Source: Pseudoalteromonas marina
GTDB lineage: Bacteria > Pseudomonadota > Gammaproteobacteria > Enterobacterales > Alteromonadaceae
Direction of reading: 5' to 3'
Length of the DNA stretch: 64,000 nt
Assembly (NCBI RefSeq): GCF_000238335.3
Contig: NZ_AHCB03000005.1
Location: 1,116,001-1,180,000 of the forward strand
Part shown: one piece after another, positions 18,647 through 25,575 of the stretch
Layout: each line of letters opens with the position of its first letter
Numbering within the stretch: the stretch's first letter is position 1
Program-made: the position numbers and the translations under genes
Notes under the pieces: generated by a model
Database searches by the model: none
What the model saw: the letters and a program-made list of their open reading frames with translations, nothing else
Told to the model about the DNA's origin: nothing

Positions 18647-18728
18647 GTTAGCCTCCTCAAAGTGATGAGGAGGTGTCCACTAAAACGGGTGAGGAGCATA
18701 GTCCTTTTGAGTGACTTGTTAGGTAAAT

Positions 18729-19151
18729 TTACCCTGCATCATATTTTGCGATTTTATCTTGCACAGATTTATGCATGTTATCAATTGAAGCGACTAATTG
18801 CTTGGATAAAAAATATATCTCTTCACTAGGTTTTTTTTCTTCTTTAATTTGTGTTATTGCATCGTTTATACCTAATTCCAAGTTTTCTATCAATTGAGTT
18901 TCAGTAGTAAAACCTACTTCTTCTTCTGGGAAGTGAAGACTAAGTTGTCTCTCTAATTTAATCAAAGAAGATTTTGCAGACTTACACGTTAGACTAGCCT
19001 CAATGATAAGGTTAAAAATTTCTTTTCTTTGTTCGTCTTTCTTATCTTTACGCGAACTCATGAAAGTGAAAAGTGAAAAAACGAAGCTAATTGATGATAA
19101 ACCAATAGCGATGATTGCTGTATACTCTTTAATTTCCATATACTCCGACAA
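18729..19151 (-). CDS. Cassette gene: membrane-anchored protein of unknown function
   Basis: About 136-140 residues with a single N-terminal transmembrane segment (YTAIIAIGLSSISFVFSLFTF), then a charged helical region starting SSRKDKKDEQRKEIF. The first possible start is TTG at 19151; the ATG at 19139, preceded by CGGAG, is an alternative. The overall plan (one helix, then cytoplasmic coiled region) resembles that of the neighbouring 215-codon cassette gene, though the sequences are not clearly related. The attC-like site 3, now split by the IS, follows its stop codon. Confidence 0.6.
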   Translation of the reverse strand: MSEYMEIKEYTAIIAIGLSSISFVFSLFTFMSSRKDKKDEQRKEIFNLIIEASLTCKSAKSSLIKLERQLSLHFPEEEVGFTTETQLIENLELGINDAITQIKEEKKPSEEIYFLSKQLVASIDNMHKSVQDKIAKYDAG

Positions 19152-19160
19152 CTCCTATTT

Positions 19161-19264
19161 ACCTAACGCCTCAATATGGGGCGCACAAATGCATGGCTAT
19201 ACTTGGCGAAGAATGAGCGCAAGCCATGCGTTTTTGCGTCCATGCCATAATTGATTTGTTATAC
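19161..19264 (-). other. attC-like site 4
   Basis: ACCTAAC (19161-19167, giving a perfect GTTAGGT on the minus strand) and GTTATAC (19258-19264) bound an imperfect palindrome. The inner pairing includes GCATGGCT with AGCCATGC and GGCGCA with TGCGTC. It sits directly upstream of the 140-codon gene and 3-prime of the DUF2971 gene. Confidence 0.7.
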
Positions 19265-19286
19265 AGGTAACTAATGTAGTGCTAAG

Positions 19287-20324
19287 TTACGTAATTTTAA
19301 TTTCGCTTTTTGATAAAGATATATTTGGGTAGTTCTCTAAGCAAAAATCAACAAGCATTTTCCATTCTTCGTCTGACGTTTTAGGGCCCTTCATGATGGC
19401 TACTTTATCTAACGTTGTATCATCGAGAGGGGCATCAATATATTGATTAACAATTTTATCCGTTTGGTGAAATGGAGTATCTGTAAAGTCATTAGGAGAA
19501 AGATAGTCTGCGTCAGACTCTGTAGCAAATATCCTAAATCTTACTTCTTTTTCACCTTTCCAATGTATACTTTTAGTTAATCCCAGCATTTTCAAATCAA
19601 ACCTTCCATTATTAATCACCGCATGGTGATTATGATAATCAAAATTGGGATATCCTACATAGGCAGGGCCATAGATGAAATTACTTAACAACCTTTTCTC
19701 AAGCTTAATTCCTTGCATAGACGTTTCTATTTCTATGCTTAATTTTTCACTTAACCTGATATAATTAAGAAAATCTTTCATCTTATTTACATCAATAAAG
19801 CTATCTTTTTGGTATTTGGTGGACAAGTCACTTCCTGATATATTTACACCATTCATTCCTTTGAACATATTGGTCGGAAATGTTAATCGACAACCCCCAT
19901 CACTCGTATATCGCCCCCAATGAAACAAAGACTCTTCTTTTTCATACGTCCAGCAGGATGCAAAACTATACTCCTGTGGCTTAGTGCCTAAATCAGAAGT
20001 ATAAACTTCCAACGGGTCGTTTACTTTATCTAATCTGGTAAACCTTATTGTTTTATTCTTTAGAATTAACAACGCTGTTTCAATTGATGTGTAATGAAAC
20101 AGATTATCTGGTATTAAACTCTTTGCGTCGGAAAGTGAAAGTCCATTTCCGCTTAAAGTATTTATTCCTTTTTCTACTACAAAGTTGTCACACTCCAAGC
20201 ATTTATGGATTACATTTTTTGTTTTTTCTTTTAAGCTTTCAATATCATAACTCTCTGATATGTAACCTATACCTATAGCTCTACACACAGGGCAGTAAAA
20301 ACTTAATGAGTTAAATTCACGCAT
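19287..20324 (-). CDS. Cassette gene: DUF2971 protein with N-terminal Cys pairs
   Basis: A 345-residue soluble protein. The N-terminal 50 residues hold two Cys pairs, CPVC and CLEC, about 30 residues apart, consistent with a zinc ribbon. The rest matches DUF2971: LFHYTSIETALLILKNKTI and FTRLDKVNDPLEVY are the hallmark motifs. The family is widespread in accessory DNA and its biochemical activity is not established; a role in defence or nucleic-acid metabolism is speculation. The start ATG at 20324 lies about 15 bases inside the cassette from the core site. The gene is flanked by attC-like sites 4 and 5. Confidence 0.75.
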   Translation of the reverse strand: MREFNSLSFYCPVCRAIGIGYISESYDIESLKEKTKNVIHKCLECDNFVVEKGINTLSGNGLSLSDAKSLIPDNLFHYTSIETALLILKNKTIRFTRLDKVNDPLEVYTSDLGTKPQEYSFASCWTYEKEESLFHWGRYTSDGGCRLTFPTNMFKGMNGVNISGSDLSTKYQKDSFIDVNKMKDFLNYIRLSEKLSIEIETSMQGIKLEKRLLSNFIYGPAYVGYPNFDYHNHHAVINNGRFDLKMLGLTKSIHWKGEKEVRFRIFATESDADYLSPNDFTDTPFHQTDKIVNQYIDAPLDDTTLDKVAIMKGPKTSDEEWKMLVDFCLENYPNISLSKSEIKIT

Positions 20325-20338
20325 GATGCTTAAAACCT

Positions 20339-20435
20339 GTATAACGCCTGGTTAAGAGGCGAGTTTAGCTTGCTAAAATGTTTGCCGAAGGCTCGAGCAA
20401 GCTATTACGAGACCTTCTTAAACCACTTGTTAGGT
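20339..20435 (-). other. attC-like site 5
   Basis: GTATAAC (20339-20345) and GTTAGGT (20429-20435) bound the palindrome. CGCCTGGTTAAGAGGC pairs imperfectly with GACCTTCTTAAACCACTTG, and TAGCTTGCT pairs with AGCAAGCTA in the middle. The right core lies ten bases after the stop of the lipoprotein gene. Confidence 0.75.
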
Positions 20436-20445
20436 ACACCTTGCT

Positions 20446-20820
20446 TTAAAGCCAAACCCTACAGCTTTCTGGGTTAGAACCATCGTCATAATCCCAGCTA
20501 ATGATAATGTTAGTTTTAGGATCAACAATATAAAATACTTTGCACTTGCCAACCCATTCCTTATTGGGGGCAGTAGGTAATACCTCGCTAATAAACCAAT
20601 GCTGTAAAATATAACCGTCTTTGTTTTTAGATGTGTGAGTAAACCCATCTCCAGAAATTAAGTAATCGGCTCTTATTAAATCACCAGCATCACCATAACG
20701 AGTTGGATCTAAAAATGGCGCTTTGCGACCAACTTTGTCATTTTGGTATTCTGCCCAAGGTCTGTTTCCAATAGAACAACCAGCAACCAAAATAACACAT
20801 AATAGAAAAATAAGTCTCAT
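20446..20820 (-). CDS. Cassette gene: small lipoprotein of unknown function
   Basis: A 124-residue protein with a lipoprotein signal peptide (LIFLLCVILVAGCS, lipobox VAGC) followed by a soluble domain that contains YILQHWFISEV and GKCKVFYIVDP. It is predicted to be exported and lipid-anchored. I do not recognise the family. The ATG at 20820 is preceded by AGGT. It is the first gene of the cassette cluster when read on the minus strand. An ACCTAAC core-like site (20835-20841) lies just upstream. Confidence 0.65.
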   Translation of the reverse strand: MRLIFLLCVILVAGCSIGNRPWAEYQNDKVGRKAPFLDPTRYGDAGDLIRADYLISGDGFTHTSKNKDGYILQHWFISEVLPTAPNKEWVGKCKVFYIVDPKTNIIISWDYDDGSNPESCRVWL

Positions 20821-21127
20821 AGCTAGACCTGTGTACCTAACATGTTTATAGCGAGCGAATCGCGCGTTCTTCTACCACAGCGTCGCTCGTTTGTCTGAAT
20901 TACTCATTTGTAACAAACTTCTTAACTATTTGCCAGCACTAGCAAAATATAGTAGTTCTGGTTTGTACTTAAGGACAAAAACGAGCGATTAGGTCGTTTT
21001 CCTGACTATGGAAGCAATATACTTTGACGAAATTCAAAAGTAACTGTTAACGACCGCTTATCGCTCTCTGTCAAATGAAGTCTAAATCTATTCCATTAAA
21101 CTTTAAGATAAGATATGAGCTAGTGCA

Positions 21128-21364
21128 GATTAATTAAAAGCATTGGCTGATTACGTTTATCTCATTTACTCCTCATTCGCTTCTCTTTGTGCGTTTTTTA
21201 GCTTTGCGTTATATAAAACGCGCTACTTTTATTGGTTGAAGCTCATAAAGTGAAAAATTCATAAAAAAGGGTAAGAGGCGCTGCGCCTTTAGAGGAAAGA
21301 TTAATTTACAGCATTGGCTGATTTACGTTTATCTAATTTACTCCTCACTCATTTCTATTTGTGC
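21128..21364. repeat. Dispersed intergenic repeat, copy C (duplicated)
   Basis: A 66-base segment beginning GATTAATT and containing AGCATTGGCTGAT occurs twice, at about 21128-21193 and 21298-21364, with about 85% identity. Between them lies GTAAGAGGCGCTGCGC, the same core as in the spacer at 14.8-15.0 kb. Both copies end in a T-rich run closing with TTTGTGC. Confidence 0.7.
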
Positions 21365-21404
21365 AATAGTTTGCCTAAAAGACGTTTTTATATAAACAAA
21401 CACA

Positions 21405-21443
21405 GCGTTTACAAACCAAAATATACATTGAGTTTGTAAACGC
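21405..21443 (-). terminator. Terminator of the TonB-dependent receptor gene
   Basis: GCGTTTACAAAC (21405-21416) and GTTTGTAAACGC (21432-21443) form a perfect 12-bp stem with a 15-base loop, 12 bases after the receptor stop codon on the minus strand. The T-tract is weak. Confidence 0.7.
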
Positions 21444-21455
21444 CGGCTTTATTTA

Positions 21456-23312
21456 TTACCAACTATACGTTGCACTTAAGGTATATTGCTCGCCGCGACC
21501 AGGTGTGCCGGGTATTTCTTCAAACGATTCATCCCATACATTGTCTGCAGCTAACGTAATAAATAAATTATTAATAACGGTTGGCGTAATTTTTAGCGAC
21601 AATTGCGTAAATAATGCGGTGTCTTTGCCACTGCGCAGTGCGTTTTCGTGCTGTTTACGCCACTCGTTATCAATCCTCATTTCTATTAGGTCGTTTGGTG
21701 TCCAAATTGCACCTAAGGTAACACGGTGATCAGGAAAATTTAACGCGTAAAAACTGGCGTCGATATCTGCATCACCATAGTTTTCTGACTTATTTAAGTA
21801 GGTGTAGCTTGCAATGAGCTCGGTTGTATCAAAATACTTAGTCGCAAAAAATTCAACGCCGGTGGCGTCTATGTCTACCGGATTAGCAAAGCGGGCAGAG
21901 CTAGAGTCAAAACTAAAAGTCCAATCGGTTAGGTTGTTATCCTCTCGGTAGAAAACTGCTGAATTAAGTTGCCAGGTTTGTTCTTGCATTAAATAGCCAA
22001 GCTCTAGGTTTTTAGTTGTTTCGCGCTCAAGGTTGTAATTACTTCTAAATAACCCGCCTTGATCACTGCCACCAATAGCGGTGTAACCTGCAACTTGGCT
22101 CGCTTGCGCATACGATAAGTAAACGGTTTGCTCAGAGCCATCACTGTTTTGAGTGTTTAGTGAAATATCGCCAATGAGCGAAAACTCAGAGTCATCTCGG
22201 TTTGTGTCGTCAAAAGCCGCACCTAGGCGAAGTGTTAATAGCTGGTTTTGTTTAAGGTCGATTTTATATTCAGGTAATACGCTCAGTTTGTAATAAGTGC
22301 GTGAGGTAAAATTATTCTCAAGTGTGGTCGACTCTATTTCATCTTCAATATATTGCGCTGAATAATTTACAGCAAACGCGGTGTTTTGTGCATGGCTTCC
22401 TGATACCGCAATCGATTTTACTTTAGTTTCATGAAATGCTTCAAAGGCGCTTGGATTCTCACGAGAAAATACATAATGGTCGTTGTGTTTTCTGTAATAG
22501 GCCGACACCTCAAAATGGCTATTATCTGCGTAATTTTGCTGGTGGTTAAGCATGAGTAAGCGGGTTTCTAGTTCTTCAGTTTCGTTTACGCCAAATGGTG
22601 TGTACATATTTGGCCAACCAAAAAACTTGTCTTGTGAGCCATACAGCACATCGGTTTGCGAATCCGCACCTATTAACTGTATGCGCGCAGAGGCGCGATT
22701 AAAATCGTGATCGCCGTTTTCTATTGAGCCGTCACTTTGTGAATGAGAATATTCGCCCTCAAAGCCAACCTGCCAATTTTTAGCATCGTCGACATCGGTG
22801 CTTATTCCTGCGTAAATACTTTGTAAGTTAAAGTTGTTTGTACCGGTACCAACAGAGACATTGCCACCAGTTGTGATGGGTTTAAAACCAAACGAAATCG
22901 ATCCCACAGAGCTGTTCATACCGTTTAAGGCATTGTCGGCTCCGGTTAAAATGTAAGGTCCAGTTAGCATTTGCGGTGCAATTGGGAGCTCAGCAACGTA
23001 ATGACCTGTTTGAGGGTCGAGTAGGGTAGCACTGCCGACTCTAAACCCTGTGTTTTCGAAAATACCACCACGGATTGTTACATCAGCTTGGGCTTCTGCC
23101 ATATTACGTGATTGTAAATCAACACGAGGGTCGTATTCTAAATTAGAGACGGGGGAGTCAAAGGTCCCAACAGGTAATTTATTTGCCGTGGCCGATGCCT
23201 CAACAGTAATTTGTTCTATTGCTGTTTCGGTGTTGCTTGTAGCTTGCGCATAAGAAAAAGGCGTAACGCTGCACAGCAGTGCAGAAAATATAAAATGCTC
23301 AGTGCGATTCAT
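21456..23312 (-). CDS. TonB-dependent outer-membrane receptor
   Basis: An outer-membrane beta barrel of about 618 residues that takes up a chelated nutrient with energy from TonB. Signal peptide HFIFSALLCSVTPFSYAQA, then a TonB-box-like EQITVEAS, a plug domain (ADVTIRGGIFENTGFRVG) and a barrel ending YTLSATYSW with the terminal aromatic residue typical of outer-membrane proteins. The frame opens at 23339, but the Met at 23312 directly before RTEHFIF is the likelier start. Shorter than siderophore receptors of 700 or more residues, closer to BtuB-like or small copper/iron receptors. A possible Fur box lies upstream. The substrate is not determined. Confidence 0.88.
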   Translation of the reverse strand: MNRTEHFIFSALLCSVTPFSYAQATSNTETAIEQITVEASATANKLPVGTFDSPVSNLEYDPRVDLQSRNMAEAQADVTIRGGIFENTGFRVGSATLLDPQTGHYVAELPIAPQMLTGPYILTGADNALNGMNSSVGSISFGFKPITTGGNVSVGTGTNNFNLQSIYAGISTDVDDAKNWQVGFEGEYSHSQSDGSIENGDHDFNRASARIQLIGADSQTDVLYGSQDKFFGWPNMYTPFGVNETEELETRLLMLNHQQNYADNSHFEVSAYYRKHNDHYVFSRENPSAFEAFHETKVKSIAVSGSHAQNTAFAVNYSAQYIEDEIESTTLENNFTSRTYYKLSVLPEYKIDLKQNQLLTLRLGAAFDDTNRDDSEFSLIGDISLNTQNSDGSEQTVYLSYAQASQVAGYTAIGGSDQGGLFRSNYNLERETTKNLELGYLMQEQTWQLNSAVFYREDNNLTDWTFSFDSSSARFANPVDIDATGVEFFATKYFDTTELIASYTYLNKSENYGDADIDASFYALNFPDHRVTLGAIWTPNDLIEMRIDNEWRKQHENALRSGKDTALFTQLSLKITPTVINNLFITLAADNVWDESFEEIPGTPGRGEQYTLSATYSW

Positions 23313-23424
23313 GGTGTATCTCATAATGTGTTTGGGCACTAATAAAAACTATATAAAGCGGGTTGGCTAGCTTAACTTAGTCAGTGCAATTTTGTGCGCT
23401 ATTGTACAGTAATTATAAAAATCT

Positions 23425-23445
23425 GCATTTGATAATCATTTGTAT
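23425..23445. promoter_or_regulatory. Possible Fur box
   Basis: GATAATCATT at 23431-23440 is a perfect match to the central ten bases of the Fur consensus, with partial matches on both sides. It lies in the divergent promoter region between the TonB receptor and msrA, where iron control of the receptor would be expected. Confidence 0.45.
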
Positions 23446-23502
23446 AATTAACGCGTTACAATACATATGTATTTTAATTAACTTTATTGAGTTAGATAAA
23501 CG

Positions 23503-23994
23503 ATGACAGTTCAGCAACACAATACACTTTATTTTGCCGGCGGCTGCTTATGGGGCGTGCAAGAATTTATGAAGCATTTACCCGGCGTTATAACAACGCA
23601 AGCAGGGCGTGCAAACGGCGCAAGTAATACCACGCAAGGAGAATACGATGGTTATGCCGAGTGTGTAAAAGTAACGTTTGACTCAAGTGTTGTTTCACTC
23701 AATCAACTGTTTGACTATTTTTTTGAAATTATTGACCCCTATAGTATTAATAAGCAAGGGGCAGATGAAGGCCCCAAATACCGTACAGGCATTTACAGCA
23801 AAAACCTAAGTCATCTAGACGCAGCAAGCAATTATATAAATAAGCGCAGCGATGCCGATAAAATTGCGGTAAAGGTGGAGCAGTTAACCAATTACGTACC
23901 AAGCGATTCAGAGCATCAAGACCGATTAAGTAACCACCCAGATGATTACTGCCATATACCATTAAATTTATTGTATAAGTATAAATTGTCATAG
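23503..23994 (+). CDS. msrA: Peptide-methionine (S)-S-oxide reductase MsrA
   Basis: Repairs oxidised methionine (S form) in proteins, using the Cys of the motif GGCLWGVQE near residue 15 (usual form GCFWG). EYDGYAECVKVTFD and the later IDPYSINKQGADEGPKYRTGIY are family hallmarks. At 163 residues it is a short single-domain MsrA; no MsrB domain is fused. The start ATG at 23503 is not preceded by a strong ribosome binding site. It is divergent from the TonB receptor gene. The Leu in place of Phe at the active-site motif is unusual but conservative. Confidence 0.9.
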   Translation: MTVQQHNTLYFAGGCLWGVQEFMKHLPGVITTQAGRANGASNTTQGEYDGYAECVKVTFDSSVVSLNQLFDYFFEIIDPYSINKQGADEGPKYRTGIYSKNLSHLDAASNYINKRSDADKIAVKVEQLTNYVPSDSEHQDRLSNHPDDYCHIPLNLLYKYKLS

Positions 23995-24014
23995 AATTAT
24001 ACTTGGATTATAGG

Positions 24015-24812
24015 TCACTCAGGCCTTTCAAAGCGATACAATTTAAATGAGCCAGTTTGAAGTGTTGTACCTTTGTGGTTTGAATACATATAGCCTTTGA
24101 GTTCTCGGTTGTCTTTATGAATAATTAGTTTATTTGCGAAGAGTGGATTGCTGGTCGTGATTTCCAGTACGTTGTCTTTTTCTTTAATATCTTGTGGCAT
24201 AAACGTGGTACTGACTATGCCATCACTTATAAAATAATTGAAATATGACTCTTTATTGGGATGAAATTCAATACTTGCGAGTTTCTGATTGCCGTCTAAA
24301 TTTAATAATCCTATCCAAAAACCATATAAGCCTGACTTTTCTATTGTTGCTAACTTATCTATTTTAGAGCGGTATTTATCTATAAATGTATGAACGGTAG
24401 ATTGCCGTTCTTGTTTTTCCAACCGGTAAGTTTTTGACATGACAAAATTATCTTCTGCATTAGAATAAATTTCTAATACCTCAAATGAATTATCTAAAAA
24501 ACGGCTTAAAATTAATGTAAATTGCAGATGTTCTTTATTAGGGCTAATAAGTGTAATAGTGCAATTAAGGCGACTGCATTTAATATCGTTATTATTAAAC
24601 GCAATTGATTTATTTCTATGAAATGCACTGGCGATATTTGCAATGATTAAACGGTGTTCTCCGTTTTCTTTTATTTCCAGTACATTGTATTCAAAATTAT
24701 TTTTGTAAATGCCTTGCCACAAACCCGGAGTTAATTTTAAATTTTCCGCATGTGCGGGGAGCGCAGCAAAAAAAGCGAGTAGAGTGACTGTAAAGTACTT
24801 TAAAAATGCCAA
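24015..24812 (-). CDS. Exported protein of unknown function
   Basis: A 265-residue protein with a clear signal peptide (FTVTLLAFFAALPAHA, cleaved after AHA). The mature part looks all-beta and may be built of two similar halves: LTPGLWQGIYKNNFEYNVLEI in the first and GLYGFWIGLLNLDGNQKLASI in the second. I do not recognise a family. It is predicted to be periplasmic. It is downstream of the DUF4136 lipoprotein gene on the same strand but separated by a terminator. Confidence 0.65.
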   Translation of the reverse strand: MAFLKYFTVTLLAFFAALPAHAENLKLTPGLWQGIYKNNFEYNVLEIKENGEHRLIIANIASAFHRNKSIAFNNNDIKCSRLNCTITLISPNKEHLQFTLILSRFLDNSFEVLEIYSNAEDNFVMSKTYRLEKQERQSTVHTFIDKYRSKIDKLATIEKSGLYGFWIGLLNLDGNQKLASIEFHPNKESYFNYFISDGIVSTTFMPQDIKEKDNVLEITTSNPLFANKLIIHKDNRELKGYMYSNHKGTTLQTGSFKLYRFERPE

Positions 24813-24833
24813 GGTATGAGTCCTTTGTTAACA

Positions 24834-24859
24834 AAAAAGCTCACATACTGTGAGCTCTT
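24834..24859 (-). terminator. Terminator of the DUF4136 lipoprotein gene
   Basis: AGCTCACA and TGTGAGCT form an eight-base-pair stem with a three-base loop. On the minus strand it is followed by six T residues. It lies about 30 bases after the lipoprotein stop. Between stop and hairpin lie near-identical 12-base repeats of TTAAAACTAACT (24859-24888). Confidence 0.8.
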
Positions 24860-24888
24860 TAAAACTAACTTTAAAACTAACTTTAAAA

Positions 24889-25440
24889 TTACTGCTGCTT
24901 TTGCGGCGGGAAGTTGCTTAAAATATTTGCGACTGTTTTTTTAATTGACGCTTCGCGTTGCTCTGGCGATTGTTTTTTCTTTAAACGGCCTTCTTTAGCA
25001 CCGCGCCATATTAGCTGATTAGATGCACTGTCTACAATATCGATAACCAATGTACCCACTTCGTATTCACGCGCTGTTGTGTCTCGTTGAAAACCAGTAC
25101 CCCAGTAACCCCAACGGTTACTGTAACCAGTATTAAATGTATCTACTTCTAATTCTTTATCTACCGACGCATGGTAGTTAACTAGTACATCAGCTTGGGC
25201 TGGATCTACTAATGTCATACCAAGGGTGTTTGTAAGCTCATTATTTACCGCAGTACGCACACGTTTTTCCATTAAACCGTTAATTTGGTAGTTGTTGGTG
25301 TCTTTAGTTAAACTCGCGTTTTCTACCCAAGCAAATGTTTTAAAATTACTAAAGTTAGCTGATTTATCGTAATCCCAATCAGGGGTTTGAGTACAAGCGC
25401 TAAGTAGTGCTAGTGCTGCAACAATAAGTATATTTTTCAT
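24889..25440 (-). CDS. DUF4136 lipoprotein
   Basis: An envelope lipoprotein of about 183 residues: signal peptide ILIVAALALLSACTQ with the lipid-modified Cys in SACT, then the DUF4136 domain with DWDYDKSANFSNFKTFAW at its start and LVIDIVDSASNQLIWRGA near its end, both typical. The function is unknown. The frame opens at 25482, but the Met at 25440 directly precedes the signal peptide and has GGAG about nine bases upstream, so it is the preferred start. Confidence 0.85.
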   Translation of the reverse strand: MKNILIVAALALLSACTQTPDWDYDKSANFSNFKTFAWVENASLTKDTNNYQINGLMEKRVRTAVNNELTNTLGMTLVDPAQADVLVNYHASVDKELEVDTFNTGYSNRWGYWGTGFQRDTTAREYEVGTLVIDIVDSASNQLIWRGAKEGRLKKKQSPEQREASIKKTVANILSNFPPQKQQ

Positions 25441-25575
25441 TACGTTTGCTCCAATAAAATGCATTACCTTAAAATAACACACCTTATATAAATGTGTATT
25501 ATTAAAAGGTTCTAAAAATTAGTTTAGTGTGATGAATATGAATGACTAATTAATACTAATTAGCCACTCAAAAAT

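Larger units (their letters stand above)
17418..18698 (-). mobile_element. Complete IS3-family insertion sequence (1281 bp)
   Basis: The terminal inverted repeats are 27 bp and start TG at both ends: TGATCTTCACCCG then AGTGGACACC on the left, and TGCTCCTCACCCG then AGTGGACACC on the right, differing at a few positions in the middle. It is flanked by a direct repeat of TAG (17415-17417 and 18699-18701). It carries two overlapping minus-strand frames, orfA and orfB, joined by a probable -1 frameshift. Both frames and both ends are intact, so the copy may still be active or recently inserted. Confidence 0.9.
17342..18724 (-). other. attC-like site 3, interrupted by an IS3-family element
   Basis: The left part (17342-17417) and the right part (18702-18724) join into a single palindrome once the insertion sequence and one target copy are removed. 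The left arm TAACGCCTCACTAAGAGG and then CTAAAAATTGTTGGTT match the reverse complement of the rejoined right arm, TAACAAGTCACTCAAAAGGA and then CTAAAAACAGTTGGTT. The outer cores are AGATAAC and GTTAGGT. The right core starts just after the stop codon of the 140-codon gene. Confidence 0.75.
20821..21455. other. Non-coding spacer right of the cassette cluster
   Basis: No gene, and in particular no integron integrase, is visible. Features seen: a core-like ACCTAAC at 20835-20841 with a loose inverted repeat (AGCGAGCG near 20852, CGCTCGT near 20884) that could be a degenerate attC or the former array boundary; a hairpin of AAAACGA with TCGTTTT at 20978-21000; dispersed-repeat copy C at 21128-21364; and the terminator of the TonB receptor gene at 21405-21443. 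Confidence 0.55.

Noticed and set aside
20430-20648. Alternative minus-strand 72-codon frame overlapping the cassette lipoprotein
   Set aside because: The frame of the 124-codon lipoprotein has a clear signal peptide and stop next to the attC site; the alternative runs into the attC core.
20835-20925. A sixth attC or an attI site upstream of the first cassette gene
   Set aside because: The left core ACCTAAC is perfect, but no matching right core at the expected distance and only short inner pairing were found, so it was not called as a site.
20836-21455. Integron integrase gene at the right border
   Set aside because: All six frames in this spacer are short and none shows tyrosine-recombinase motifs; the space is filled by repeats.
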